Under the pieces are notes generated by a model. The model did not search any database. It was not told the DNA's origin and saw only the letters and a program-made list of their open reading frames with translations. Made by a program: the position numbers and the translations under genes. Positions 35,757 through 43,315 of a DNA stretch of 64,000 nt are shown piece by piece (positions within the stretch are counted from its first letter, which is position 1; each line of letters starts with the position of its first letter). Source of the DNA: Jejuia rubra (GTDB lineage Bacteria; Bacteroidota; Bacteroidia; Flavobacteriales; Flavobacteriaceae); assembly GCF_042684665.1 (NCBI RefSeq), contig NZ_JBHULY010000026.1:124001-188000 (forward strand). The letters run 5' to 3'.

Positions 35757-35978
35757 CTACAAGGGCTTTAAACTCTCTACGCGATAGATCGGGTCCTGGT
35801 CATCACCATCCTCAACAAAGGTAATCTTGAAATCCTTGTCCCTTAAACTTTTGTCGTTTTTTAGGTCGAATTGTTTTAAAACGCGAGGGTGTACTTCTTC
35901 AAAAGCCAATTCCTCTCCGTTTTCAAACCAAAACGTGTAATAACCGTTTTTGTAATACTTAAAAGCGGCGATTCTCAT
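35757..35978 (-). CDS. Small cytoplasmic hypothetical protein
   Basis: The 73-residue protein lacks a signal peptide. Its sequence YYTFWFENGEELAFEEVHP, KQFDLKNDKS and DFKITFVEDG is similar to the mature part of the exported protein at 35171-35554, suggesting a shared small beta-rich domain. It begins 22 nt after the stop of the acidic protein gene at 36000-36323 on the same strand, so the two are probably co-transcribed. Function unknown. Confidence 0.7.
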   Translation of the reverse strand: MRIAAFKYYKNGYYTFWFENGEELAFEEVHPRVLKQFDLKNDKSLRDKDFKITFVEDGDDQDPIYRVESLKPL

Positions 35979-35999
35979 AATAATAGTGAAAAAAATGTG

Positions 36000-36323
36000 T
36001 TAATCGTTATCGTCTGAATCTTCATCAGCAATTTCGGGATCTTGAACGGCTTCGGGGTCGTCATTCTCATAATCCTCATAATCGTCCTCGTCATAGTTCT
36101 CCATGGTTACGGCCAGTTTGGTACTTACTTTTACCAAATATTTGGTGTCCGCAGTGGTTACTTCCACGGCCTCAATAATCTCGTTATGCTGGTTTCTGAA
36201 GGAAATAATATGGTCATCATCATAACCGTCCGGATATTTTTCAACAAGAAGTGCCAATATCTCGGGGGTCAGTTTTTTAAAATCGACAATAACCCGTTTT
36301 AAATTATCGTTTTTTGGTTTCAT
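36000..36323 (-). CDS. Small acidic hypothetical protein
   Basis: The 107-residue protein has an N-terminal domain of about 75 residues (LKRVIVDFKKLTPEILALLVEKYPDG, EIIEAVEVTTADTKYLVKVS). A strongly acidic tail follows (YDEDDYEDYENDDPEAV and more Asp/Glu to the end). No named family is recognised from sequence. It leads a two-gene minus-strand unit with the small protein at 35757-35978. The start at 36323 is supported by the highly charged conserved-looking N-terminus; a frame upstream at 36320-36565 is not convincing. Confidence 0.75.
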   Translation of the reverse strand: MKPKNDNLKRVIVDFKKLTPEILALLVEKYPDGYDDDHIISFRNQHNEIIEAVEVTTADTKYLVKVSTKLAVTMENYDEDDYEDYENDDPEAVQDPEIADEDSDDND

Positions 36324-36756
36324 GGTTGGTTAAATTTTGATTTGGTCTCAGTTTTATATGTCCAAAAGATACACAAAAATTGAAATCGCAACAACAATCC
36401 CATAGTTTCGCGGTATACTTTAGATGGTGAATTTAACATATTTTTGAAACAATTAAAACTATATATAATGTTAAGCTTGTGTAAAGCCAACAAAAATTCA
36501 ATGCCACCAAGTTCGAAATATGTTTGGGTCAGTATGCACAAAAACAGGGGCATGTTGTGGACCATGGGTCACAGAATCGGAATTAAGCTTTAAAATCCGG
36601 TGGCTCAATCGATAAGCCGCTTTTGAATATAACTCCCTAATTTTCAAAAGCCCGGACATAGAAACAGGTTTCAATATGTTCAGCTAAAAGTGGCCCAAAT
36701 GTAGATTATTTTTTGACACGGCAAACGATTTTCAATTATTTTGAAAATTATTTTTT

Positions 36757-36852
36757 GGGCGTTACCCTGACGCCTATGGGTCAGGGTCGGGCTTTCACTA
36801 CTCAATCCCTCCTGCGTCGGGGATTTCAAACAGGCCGTTCAATCCCTAACGC
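36757..36852 (+). repeat. Dispersed repeat, GGGCGTTA...TAACGC family, copy 3
   Basis: It begins GGGCGTTACCC, contains GGGTCGGGCTTTC and CCCTCCTGCGTCGGGGA, and ends TTCAATCCCTAACGC. The same blocks occur at 6951-7063 and 9162-9244. Between GTTACC and GGGTCGG there is an extra CTGACGCCTATGGGTCAG hairpin not present in copy 2. Confidence 0.8.
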
Positions 36853-36964
36853 GGATTTAGAATATTATAAGTCTATTTGGGGTGTTATCGATGTTAATCT
36901 TGACAAGATAAAGATTATCCAATCTTAAAAAAACATTAAATTAAAGACTACCTTGTGTCATTCC

Positions 36965-36984
36965 ATCCCGATAGTTATCGGGAT
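36965..36984. repeat. 20-bp palindrome, second copy
   Basis: ATCCCGATAGTTATCGGGAT differs from the copy at 6966-6985 by one centre base. It lies just downstream of the pseudouridine synthase gene on its strand, where it could act as a hairpin at the transcript end. Confidence 0.75.
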
Positions 36985-36995
36985 TGTTTCGGAAT

Positions 36996-37838
36996 CTACA
37001 ACATCCGCAACGTATTCAACTCCTGAGTCGTCAAATGCTTCCAATGTCCTCGGGGAAGGTCTTTTTTGGTCAAATGGCCAATGGCCACACAATCTATGCT
37101 TAAAATATCGTAATTGAAATGTTCAAAAATAGTACGGATAATCGTGTTTCCGATATTCTTGATTTTTAGGCCCACCTCCCTTTTTGGAGCCCCGTCAATA
37201 TAACTGATTTCTTCAACCTCGATAAGTTTGCCGTCCAATTTAAATCCGTTTTGAATCTTTTTTAAATCCTCAAGTTTCAGGTTTTTGTCCAATTCAATAT
37301 GAAACAAACGGGCAATCCCGTTTTTGGAATTGGTGAATTTTTGCATCACTTTATCGTCATTGGTAAACAACAATAACCCTTTGGAGTTGCGCCCCAATCG
37401 CCCAATGGGCTTAATTCTGGAGCTGGTAGCATTGGCCACCAAATCCATCACGGTTCTACCTTTGTCATCACTTGTGGTTGTGGCAAAACCTTTGGGTTTG
37501 TTCAAGAGTACATAGGCTTTTTGCTCCGGGGTAATCCGTGCCCCATCGTAACGCACCTCATCACCCGGCTTTACCTTATAACCCATTTCAGTCACCACTT
37601 TCCCATTTACCGAAACCAATCCCGTAGCAATATGCACATCCGCCTCACGACGTGAACATACCCCAGCATTGGCCACATATTTGTTCAATCGGATTTCGTC
37701 TGGGTTTCCAGATTTTTTTGGAGCCACCGAAGTTTTTTTAGCAGATATATTTTTGTTCGAATTTTTGCCAAAATCCCTTTTACCTTGCCCTCGTCCACTC
37801 GGCTTCCCTTTGCCTTTGCCCACTTGTTGCCTTTTCAT
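36996..37838 (-). CDS. RsuA/RluB-family pseudouridine synthase lacking the catalytic Asp
   Basis: The 280-residue protein has a Lys/Gly-rich disordered N-terminus (about 1-45). An S4 RNA-binding domain covers about 46-100 (RLNKYVANAGVCSRREADVHI), and the catalytic domain about 105-280 (VLLNKPKGFATTTSDD, GLLLFTND). In this family the catalytic Asp is in GRLD-x2-T-x-GLL. Here residues 146-154 read GRLGRNSKG with Gly 149, codon GGG, in that place. The rest of the fold is intact, so it may be an RNA-binding non-enzymatic relative, or use another residue. It might act in ribosome assembly. Assignment to the family is sure; activity is doubtful. Confidence 0.88.
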   Translation of the reverse strand: MKRQQVGKGKGKPSGRGQGKRDFGKNSNKNISAKKTSVAPKKSGNPDEIRLNKYVANAGVCSRREADVHIATGLVSVNGKVVTEMGYKVKPGDEVRYDGARITPEQKAYVLLNKPKGFATTTSDDKGRTVMDLVANATSSRIKPIGRLGRNSKGLLLFTNDDKVMQKFTNSKNGIARLFHIELDKNLKLEDLKKIQNGFKLDGKLIEVEEISYIDGAPKREVGLKIKNIGNTIIRTIFEHFNYDILSIDCVAIGHLTKKDLPRGHWKHLTTQELNTLRML

Positions 37839-38100
37839 TACTTAAAATTTTGTGCAAAGATATGTTTATACCTTTTGATAATTGAGGTTGCCCACTAAAA
37901 TTTACACTTTTTTGCCCAAGTACATCAAGCTTCGACAAAGTATGGATACCAAAACGAAGGTGTTGATTGCTTTCTTCAAAAGATTTCAGGAACTTGCTTA
38001 TGAAAATTATTACTATTGTAATGTTAAGTGATATAAGAGTTGTTCCACTGTTTGGGATTGTAGCTATATTTTTGTTGGCACTAATCTTTAAAATACATCT

Positions 38101-38406
38101 ATGAAATTAGCAAGAATCCTGAATTACACTTTTTTATCTATTCTTTGTATTAGTTTCTTAATTCTAATTTTCGGCCTATTAACAAATGGCTTGTGGATTT
38201 TTAGCGTGGAAAATGAAACAACCTCAAAAGCTTTTTACACAATCAATACTTTCGCTGGTCTGATTTCAGGATTTTTAGGATTGCTAATATTTATGTCTGG
38301 TGTTTTTGGGGATCAAAAATTTAGTAAATATGAATTTAAACTTAACGTTTTAGGATTTTTAGTTTTCATAATACTAGGATTAGTAATCATAATGCTAATT
38401 TTATAA
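38101..38406 (+). CDS. Small hypothetical membrane protein
   Basis: The 101-residue frame encodes about three hydrophobic helices (FLSILCISFLILIFGLL, FAGLISGFLGLLIFMSGVF, VLGFLVFIILGLVIIMLIL). No family is recognised and no operon partner exists; neighbours on both sides are on the other strand. The regular helix pattern and AT-rich codon use make a real gene plausible, but without homologues it remains uncertain. Confidence 0.5.
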   Translation: MKLARILNYTFLSILCISFLILIFGLLTNGLWIFSVENETTSKAFYTINTFAGLISGFLGLLIFMSGVFGDQKFSKYEFKLNVLGFLVFIILGLVIIMLIL

Positions 38407-38454
38407 ACAAAAGCCTATTATAACCATTTGTTTGATATGGTACACCCAAATTTC

Positions 38455-39357
38455 CTAAATACGATTCAAAATCACACCAACATCAATCAACAAAATACTA
38501 AAAACTCCCGCCAGAATAATGAATTTCAATATGTTGTGCAATACCAAATATTGAATTTTGGTTTTTGATTTCCAAAGTAGCAACAGAAAAATGAGCAACA
38601 GAAAAATGCTTAAATAGAAGAACAGGTACATGTGGCCCACTTCAAAACGGAACAATAAGAGATAGGCCGGAACAAGCGTGAGTGTCGCCAAAATGGTCAG
38701 CATTATTTTGGAAGCTTTTTCGCCATAGGCTACTGGAATTGTGCTATAATTTTGGGCAATATCGCCCTTGATGTTTTCCAAATCCTTGGTCAGCTCTCGC
38801 ATAGAAATCATTAGGAACAGGAAAATAGCATGTACAAAAATGACGGTTTCAAAATTTTTGTAATACATAAAAATGGCAAAAAACGGTGTGATGGTTAAAA
38901 TGGCCGAAGTGAGGTTGCCTACAAAGGGCAATTTTTTCAACTTATGGGAATACAACCAAATGGCAAAAATATACACCGAAAAGAATACCACCGCCTTAAA
39001 CGACACATAACTCGCCATGATGACGGCCAAAAAATTGAGCACAAAATAAAATGATAGTTTGGTATTTTGGCTGACCAATCGGTCCAATCTGGATTTGATG
39101 GGCCGGTTGATTAAATCCTTCTCGGAATCGTAAAAATTGTTGATGATATAACCTCCTGCTATGGTAGCCGCTGAAGCCAATACGAGCATCAAGAGATTTA
39201 GGTCAAACACTACAGCCTTTAAAGGTTTGTCGTAAGCCAAAATGTAAATAGCCGTAAGGTATTGGGCAATTACTACGATGAGGATATTGTAACCCCGAAC
39301 GACGGAAAACATGCTGAAAAACTTAAGCAAGATATGTTTTTGTCTTCTGGAAAGCAT
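38455..39357 (-). CDS. UbiA-family prenyltransferase (geranylgeranylglycerol-phosphate geranylgeranyltransferase-like)
   Basis: The 300-residue membrane enzyme has about eight helices. The first Asp-rich prenyl-diphosphate site is NNFYDSEKDLINRP (NDxxDxxxD-like), and a second acidic loop lies near MRELTKDLENIKGD. Bacteroidota proteins of this type are commonly annotated as geranylgeranylglycerol-phosphate transferases, but the acceptor is not proven from sequence. It lies 76 nt downstream of mevalonate kinase on the same strand, so it probably uses isoprenoid diphosphates made by that pathway. Other UbiA acceptors are possible. Confidence 0.82.
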   Translation of the reverse strand: MLSRRQKHILLKFFSMFSVVRGYNILIVVIAQYLTAIYILAYDKPLKAVVFDLNLLMLVLASAATIAGGYIINNFYDSEKDLINRPIKSRLDRLVSQNTKLSFYFVLNFLAVIMASYVSFKAVVFFSVYIFAIWLYSHKLKKLPFVGNLTSAILTITPFFAIFMYYKNFETVIFVHAIFLFLMISMRELTKDLENIKGDIAQNYSTIPVAYGEKASKIMLTILATLTLVPAYLLLFRFEVGHMYLFFYLSIFLLLIFLLLLWKSKTKIQYLVLHNILKFIILAGVFSILLIDVGVILNRI

Positions 39358-39376
39358 TGAAGTAGTTAAGGCTGAG

Positions 39377-39397
39377 ATCCTGAAACAAGTTCAGGAT
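39377..39397. repeat. Short hairpin repeat between prenyltransferase and mevalonate kinase
   Basis: ATCCTGAA (39377-39384) and TTCAGGAT (39390-39397) form a perfect 8-bp stem with loop ACAAG, followed by GAC. It resembles the CCTGAA...TTCAGG dispersed repeats common in Flavobacteriia and lies in the gap between co-oriented genes. Confidence 0.6.
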
Positions 39398-39433
39398 GAC
39401 AACAAATAATTTGAAATAAAGATAGTAAGAAAG

Positions 39434-40363
39434 TTAGAAGTTATAAACTACTTCCAATTTGTAATTGGCCAGAGCTTTTTTGGCTTTTTCGATATCTTCG
39501 GTAAAACCAAGGATATAGCCTCCACCACCGGAACCACAAAGTTTTAAGTAATACTCATTGGTTTCGATGCCTTTTTTCCAAAGCTCATGAAACTGCTGTG
39601 GAATCATAGGCTTAAAATGATTCAACACGATTTTGGATAACTGCTTTGTGTTCTTGAACAGGGATTTGATATCACCTTTAAGGAAATCGTCCACACAGGC
39701 ATCGGTATGCTTGATAAACTGGTTTTTCAACATACTACGGAAGCCTTCCTGTTTCATATTTTCCATGAAAAGACCTACCATAGGGGCAGTTTCGCCAATA
39801 ATACCGCTATCCAATAAAAATACGGCACCTTTGCCATCGCTTTTTTGGGCTGGAATACCAGTGGCTTCAATATTATCCTTCGAATTGATTAAAATTGGAA
39901 TACTCAAATAGCTGTTCAACGGATCCAAACCTGAAGATTTTCCATGGAAAAATGATTCCATGGCAGAGAAAATGGACTTCAGCTTAAGCAATTTTTCTCT
40001 AGTTAGATTTTCAAGAACGGTAATTTTATCAAAAGCATATTTGTCATAAATGGCCGCTACCAAAGCACCGCTACTACCCACGCCATAACCCTGGGGAATG
40101 GAGGAGTCAAAATACATACCAGAATTTACATCCTCTAAAAGCCTTTCGCTATCAAAACGCACCAAATTAGAATCCAAATCTTGGAGGTATGTTGCAAAAC
40201 GCTTTAAACTCTCGTTGGATTTCAGTGCTGATTCAGCCGGACTTTCATCCTTCTTTAACGCACCGTTGTAAAAGCTGTAGGGAATGGATAAGCCTTTGGA
40301 ATCCTTAATGATACCGTACTCTCCGAAGAGTAAAATTTTAGAGTAAAAGAGAGGTCCTTTCAT
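39434..40363 (-). CDS. mvk: Mevalonate kinase (GHMP kinase)
   Basis: It phosphorylates mevalonate in the mevalonate route to isopentenyl diphosphate. The 309-residue GHMP kinase has LLFGEYGIIKDSKGLSIP at the N-terminus, the phosphate loop PQGYGVGSSGALVAAIYDKY, FHGKSSGLDPLNSYLS (catalytic Asp region), and the C-terminal KLCGSGGGGYILGF. It lies 69 nt downstream of diphosphomevalonate decarboxylase on the same strand, and this neighbourhood fixes the substrate. Phosphomevalonate kinase is not in the window. Confidence 0.9.
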   Translation of the reverse strand: MKGPLFYSKILLFGEYGIIKDSKGLSIPYSFYNGALKKDESPAESALKSNESLKRFATYLQDLDSNLVRFDSERLLEDVNSGMYFDSSIPQGYGVGSSGALVAAIYDKYAFDKITVLENLTREKLLKLKSIFSAMESFFHGKSSGLDPLNSYLSIPILINSKDNIEATGIPAQKSDGKGAVFLLDSGIIGETAPMVGLFMENMKQEGFRSMLKNQFIKHTDACVDDFLKGDIKSLFKNTKQLSKIVLNHFKPMIPQQFHELWKKGIETNEYYLKLCGSGGGGYILGFTEDIEKAKKALANYKLEVVYNF

Positions 40364-40432
40364 AAAATGTTCATAGTTTGGAACAATTTGTTTAACAAAA
40401 ATACAATTTTTTTAAACAAAATTGACGCTATT

Positions 40433-41542
40433 TTATAATTTATTAGCCCCCAAACCAATAACGTCGCAAATATACTGTCCATTCTGACAATATGCAACTA
40501 ATTCAGTTTTAATGAATTCCAATACCGATGAAAGTTCATTTTCAGGGTAAAGGACGTGTACATTTGCCCCAGCATCCAAAGTGAAACAAATTTTTGAGCC
40601 GGTTTGTTTTCTGTAGGCCCAAATTTTATTGATAATCTCCAACGTATTGGGTTTCATCAAGATAAAATAGGGCATGCTTGTCATCATCATCGCGTGCAAG
40701 GTCAATGCTTCGCTTTCAACTATTTCGATAAATCTGTCCAAATCCCCCTCCTTCAAAATCGAAACCATTTCAGAAAGATTAGCATCGGCCTGCTTAAAAC
40801 GCTCTTGTGCAAAAGGGTGACCGTGCATTAAATTATGGCCAACGGTACTGCTGACTTGTTTTTCACCCTTGTCAACCAGCAAAATTGTGTCTTGATAGTT
40901 TTTGAAACTGTGATGAACTTCGTATGGATATTTTACCCCGAACAAATCCGAACTACCTTCAATGGCTTCATGCGCTCCCCATACTACCAAATCGCCTTCC
41001 AAACTTCTGCAGGCACTTCCTGAGCCCAGTCGGGCTAGGAAGGACGCTTTTTTGGTGAAGTTGCTATCATTATGAGACCCTTCGACTGCGCTCAGGGTGA
41101 CATTAGAGTCTACTAATTCCTTTTCAATACTCATTAAACACAACGCCAAGGCACTCATGCCAGATGCCGAGGAGGCAATTCCAGAGCTGTGCGGGAATGT
41201 ATTCGAGGTTTCTATTTTAAAATGATAACCCTTTAAAAATGGCAAATAGGCTTCAACCCTTTTGAAGAATGTTTCTATTTTTGGTTTGAAATCGTCCTTT
41301 TTCTCAGCATTCAAAAACACTTCAAAAGAAAAGCCTTCATTATTCTGCTTTTTTGAAAAACCAACAGTAGTTATGGTTTTACAATTACTTAGGGTAAAAC
41401 TTATCGATGGGTTTTCTGGTATCTGGTTTTTCCTTTTACCCCAATACTTTATCAATGCAATATTGCTTGGCGATTCCCAAGTAAACTGTCCACTTTCAAT
41501 ATTTTTGCCATAAGGCTTTGGAATAAAATCTTGCTCTGTCAT
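40433..41542 (-). CDS. mvaD: Diphosphomevalonate decarboxylase
   Basis: MvaD makes isopentenyl diphosphate from mevalonate 5-diphosphate. The 369-residue GHMP enzyme has SPSNIALIKYWGKRK, FPHSSGIASSASGMSALALC (phosphate loop), ARLGSGSACRSL and TLDAGANVHVLYP (catalytic Asp). Residues 147-157 (NVTLSAVEGSH) are translated from a palindromic dispersed repeat (41076-41101) and lie between two conserved segments, LCLMSIEKEL and KKASFLARLGSGSACRS, in a presumably exposed loop. The enzyme is otherwise full length. It starts 3 nt after the stop of the DUF1697 gene. Confidence 0.93.
   Translation of the reverse strand: MTEQDFIPKPYGKNIESGQFTWESPSNIALIKYWGKRKNQIPENPSISFTLSNCKTITTVGFSKKQNNEGFSFEVFLNAEKKDDFKPKIETFFKRVEAYLPFLKGYHFKIETSNTFPHSSGIASSASGMSALALCLMSIEKELVDSNVTLSAVEGSHNDSNFTKKASFLARLGSGSACRSLEGDLVVWGAHEAIEGSSDLFGVKYPYEVHHSFKNYQDTILLVDKGEKQVSSTVGHNLMHGHPFAQERFKQADANLSEMVSILKEGDLDRFIEIVESEALTLHAMMMTSMPYFILMKPNTLEIINKIWAYRKQTGSKICFTLDAGANVHVLYPENELSSVLEFIKTELVAYCQNGQYICDVIGLGANKL
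41076..41101 (-). repeat. Palindrome-type dispersed repeat inside mvaD
   Basis: On the minus strand it reads GTCACCCTGAGCGCAGTCG followed by AAGGGTC, with inverted ends GACCCT/AGGGTC-like arms. It is in frame with mvaD and encodes VTLSAVEG. It is the same repeat type as at 28863-28887. Confidence 0.78.
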
Positions 41543-41545
41543 CCG

Positions 41546-42082
41546 TTAAATTTCAGTTGACAAAGATAATAGTTTTACCATTGTTTTATAGTTTCTGGCG
41601 GTAGCCGTCACTTTTAATTTCCGCTCGAAGAAGTTATTGCTCATCTTTGCTTTGCCGTAACCTGCCGAACAATAGAAATATACCGCTTTATCCGTTATCA
41701 AAAACTCCTCATTGGGATAGGACAACTTTGAAACTTCCTCAACTACGGTTTCATCTGCCTTGGCATACAGCATCATAAAATAACTATTTTCTTTTTTGTC
41801 CAGCGGAAAGGGGCTGTTGTCAAAAATTTGTTGCAATTCCTTAGGTTTCATCACCAAAACAGGTACCTCAAAGCCAAAATGGGATTGAATGGCCACATGA
41901 ATTTTATCCTCTATTTTTGTCTTGTTCTTTTTTTCGGATTGAAAAATAACATTGCCACTTTGTATGTACGTTTGCACATGCTCCAAACCTGATTTAGATA
42001 GTAGTTCGCGAAGTTCCGCCATAGGGATCTTCTTTTGGCCACTGACGTTGATGCCTCTTAGTAGGGCGATGTAGGTCTGCAT
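41546..42082 (-). CDS. DUF1697 family protein
   Basis: The 178-residue protein begins YIALLRGINVSGQKKIPMAELRELL and has HVQTYIQSGNVIFQS, the N-terminal signature of DUF1697. No catalytic role is known for the family. The end of the toxin gene lies directly upstream (42083), and mvaD starts 3 nt downstream, so it may be read through from the toxin-antitoxin promoter or belong to the mevalonate operon. Function unknown. Confidence 0.88.
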   Translation of the reverse strand: MQTYIALLRGINVSGQKKIPMAELRELLSKSGLEHVQTYIQSGNVIFQSEKKNKTKIEDKIHVAIQSHFGFEVPVLVMKPKELQQIFDNSPFPLDKKENSYFMMLYAKADETVVEEVSKLSYPNEEFLITDKAVYFYCSAGYGKAKMSNNFFERKLKVTATARNYKTMVKLLSLSTEI

Positions 42083-42352
42083 TTAGTAATGTTGGCTTTG
42101 ATTAATTATTCTCAAAACAAAAACTGTCTTTTCAAAAACAGCATAATGTATCGCATAATTGAAATAATTTAATGGCACAATCCTTACATTTTTATATTTG
42201 ATTTGAAAAGCTTGAGGCATTTTGATTACCAGTTCAATCTGAGCCAGGAAATCATCTAAAAATTCCTCTTCTTTGCCTAAAAACTTAAAATAACAAATTG
42301 CTTTATCTAATTCTCTATCAGCTTCATCTGTAATTTCATAGTTCTCGACCAT
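42083..42352 (-). CDS. RelE/ParE-family toxin
   Basis: The 89-residue protein shows the ParE fold: an N-terminal strand (YEITDEADRELDKAICYF), helical pair, a central YKNVRIVPLNYFNYAIHYAVFEKTVFVLRI strand block and a short C-terminus ending SQHY. ParE members poison gyrase and RelE members cut mRNA; the lack of a clear RelE catalytic triad favours ParE-like, but this is not decisive. It overlaps the antitoxin gene by 17 nt. Confidence 0.85.
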   Translation of the reverse strand: MVENYEITDEADRELDKAICYFKFLGKEEEFLDDFLAQIELVIKMPQAFQIKYKNVRIVPLNYFNYAIHYAVFEKTVFVLRIINQSQHY

Positions 42353-42587
42353 ATCGTTTCAAAACGTCTTTTAAAGGTGTTGTTTTCAATGTTCCTTTTT
42401 CCATTCTATCCAGCATATCATCCATCATCTTTTTATATTCTTCAGAAGGTTCGCTATAGCGCAATGCGGTATCTTCCAAAGTATATTCCAAGTAATTTTT
42501 TAAGGACCGTTTTTGAAGTTTGGCCTGTTTTTCTAAAATTTCGATGGCTTTATCGTCCAGTTCTATTAACTTTTTGGTTTTTCCCAT
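42336..42587 (-). CDS. Antitoxin, ribbon-helix-helix-like
   Basis: The 83-residue protein precedes and overlaps the ParE-like toxin, the usual antitoxin-first order. Its N-terminus (KKLIELDDKAIEILEKQAKLQKRSLKNYLEYTL) resembles a ribbon-helix-helix DNA-binding domain, and the C-terminal half is charged and helical, fitting toxin binding. The start is followed upstream by an AT-rich near-palindrome that may be the autoregulatory operator. Confidence 0.78.
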   Translation of the reverse strand: MGKTKKLIELDDKAIEILEKQAKLQKRSLKNYLEYTLEDTALRYSEPSEEYKKMMDDMLDRMEKGTLKTTPLKDVLKRYGREL

Positions 42588-42615
42588 GATATATAAATTA
42601 TATATATCAAAGATA
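42588..42615 (-). promoter_or_regulatory. Promoter/operator region of the toxin-antitoxin pair
   Basis: On the minus strand TATCTTTG (42615-42608) matches the TAnnTTTG -7 element about 20 nt before the antitoxin ATG. Between it and the start lies the near-palindromic GATATATAAATTATATATAT tract (forward strand), a plausible autorepression site. No good -33 TTTG at the normal spacing is seen. Confidence 0.4.
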
Positions 42616-42626
42616 TAAAAAATATA

Positions 42627-43313
42627 TCAAATTCTATCCGGAAAATCAGAAATGATGCCATCCACTCCATAGGCATGCATGCGCTCAATATCAGCCCTAT
42701 CATTCACGGTATAGGTCATTACTTGAAACCCCAAAGACTGCATTAATTGCACATTTTCTTTGGTCAACATGGTGTAATCAGGATGGATAGACACGGCATT
42801 AATTGCCTGGGCAAAATCGATGGTATCTTCCAAATTTGTATCGGTTAGCACTCCTGTCATAAAAGGCTCTCCAGAATGAAATACATCTTGCAACAGTTCC
42901 TTTTGAAAACTGGAAACGATAAAATCCCGCCATTTCCATCCATGGTTATCGACATAGTAATCCATGAATTCAACAATGGCTTCACCTGTATTTTGACCCT
43001 TCAATTCCAAATTTAAAAGTGGTCGCAAATCACCCATAAGCTGCATGACCTCATGCAAAGTAGGAATGGCATATTGCCCCATTACTTTCAGCTTTTTTAA
43101 TTCTGAAAGTGACTTTTTAGAGATTTCACCGGTGCCGTCAGTTATCCTGTCCAAAGTAAAATCATGGAAAACGACCAATTCGCCTGAAGCACATTTATGG
43201 ATATCGATTTCGACCCCATGAACGCCCAAATCGATAGCTTTTTGGATCGATTCCAAAGTATTTTCAGCCACATGACCTTTTGCACCTCTATGCCCTATTT
43301 TAAATGGTTCCAT
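42627..43313 (-). CDS. Glycerophosphodiester phosphodiesterase
   Basis: The 228-residue TIM-barrel enzyme hydrolyses glycerophosphodiesters to glycerol 3-phosphate and an alcohol. It has the signature GHRGAKGHVAENTLESIQKAIDLGVHGVEIDIHKC (HR...E/N, metal-binding E-x-D) and VVFHDFTLDRIT, with a late VDGIISDFPDRI. The frame is open up to 43451, inside the thioesterase gene; ATG 43313, two bases after the thioesterase stop, matches the family start (MEPFKIGHRG). There is no signal peptide, so it acts in the cytoplasm. Confidence 0.92.
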   Translation of the reverse strand: MEPFKIGHRGAKGHVAENTLESIQKAIDLGVHGVEIDIHKCASGELVVFHDFTLDRITDGTGEISKKSLSELKKLKVMGQYAIPTLHEVMQLMGDLRPLLNLELKGQNTGEAIVEFMDYYVDNHGWKWRDFIVSSFQKELLQDVFHSGEPFMTGVLTDTNLEDTIDFAQAINAVSIHPDYTMLTKENVQLMQSLGFQVMTYTVNDRADIERMHAYGVDGIISDFPDRI

Positions 43314-43315
43314 AA

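Larger units (their letters stand above)
36324..36995. other. Intergenic region with dispersed repeats
   Basis: No supported gene is seen. The 670-nt stretch holds the third GGGCGTTA-family repeat (36757-36852) and the third-type palindrome (36965-36984). Two small frames (36320-36565 minus, 36713-36928 plus) lack signal, motif or family likeness, and the second is largely translated repeat. A structured RNA was not recognised by eye. Confidence 0.6.

Noticed and set aside
36320..36565. 81-residue minus-strand reading frame upstream of the acidic protein
   Set aside because: It overlaps the acidic gene start by four bases, has no recognised features and AT-rich random-looking sequence.
36713..36928. 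71-residue plus-strand reading frame
   Set aside because: Most of it is translated GGGCGTTA-family repeat; no independent coding evidence.
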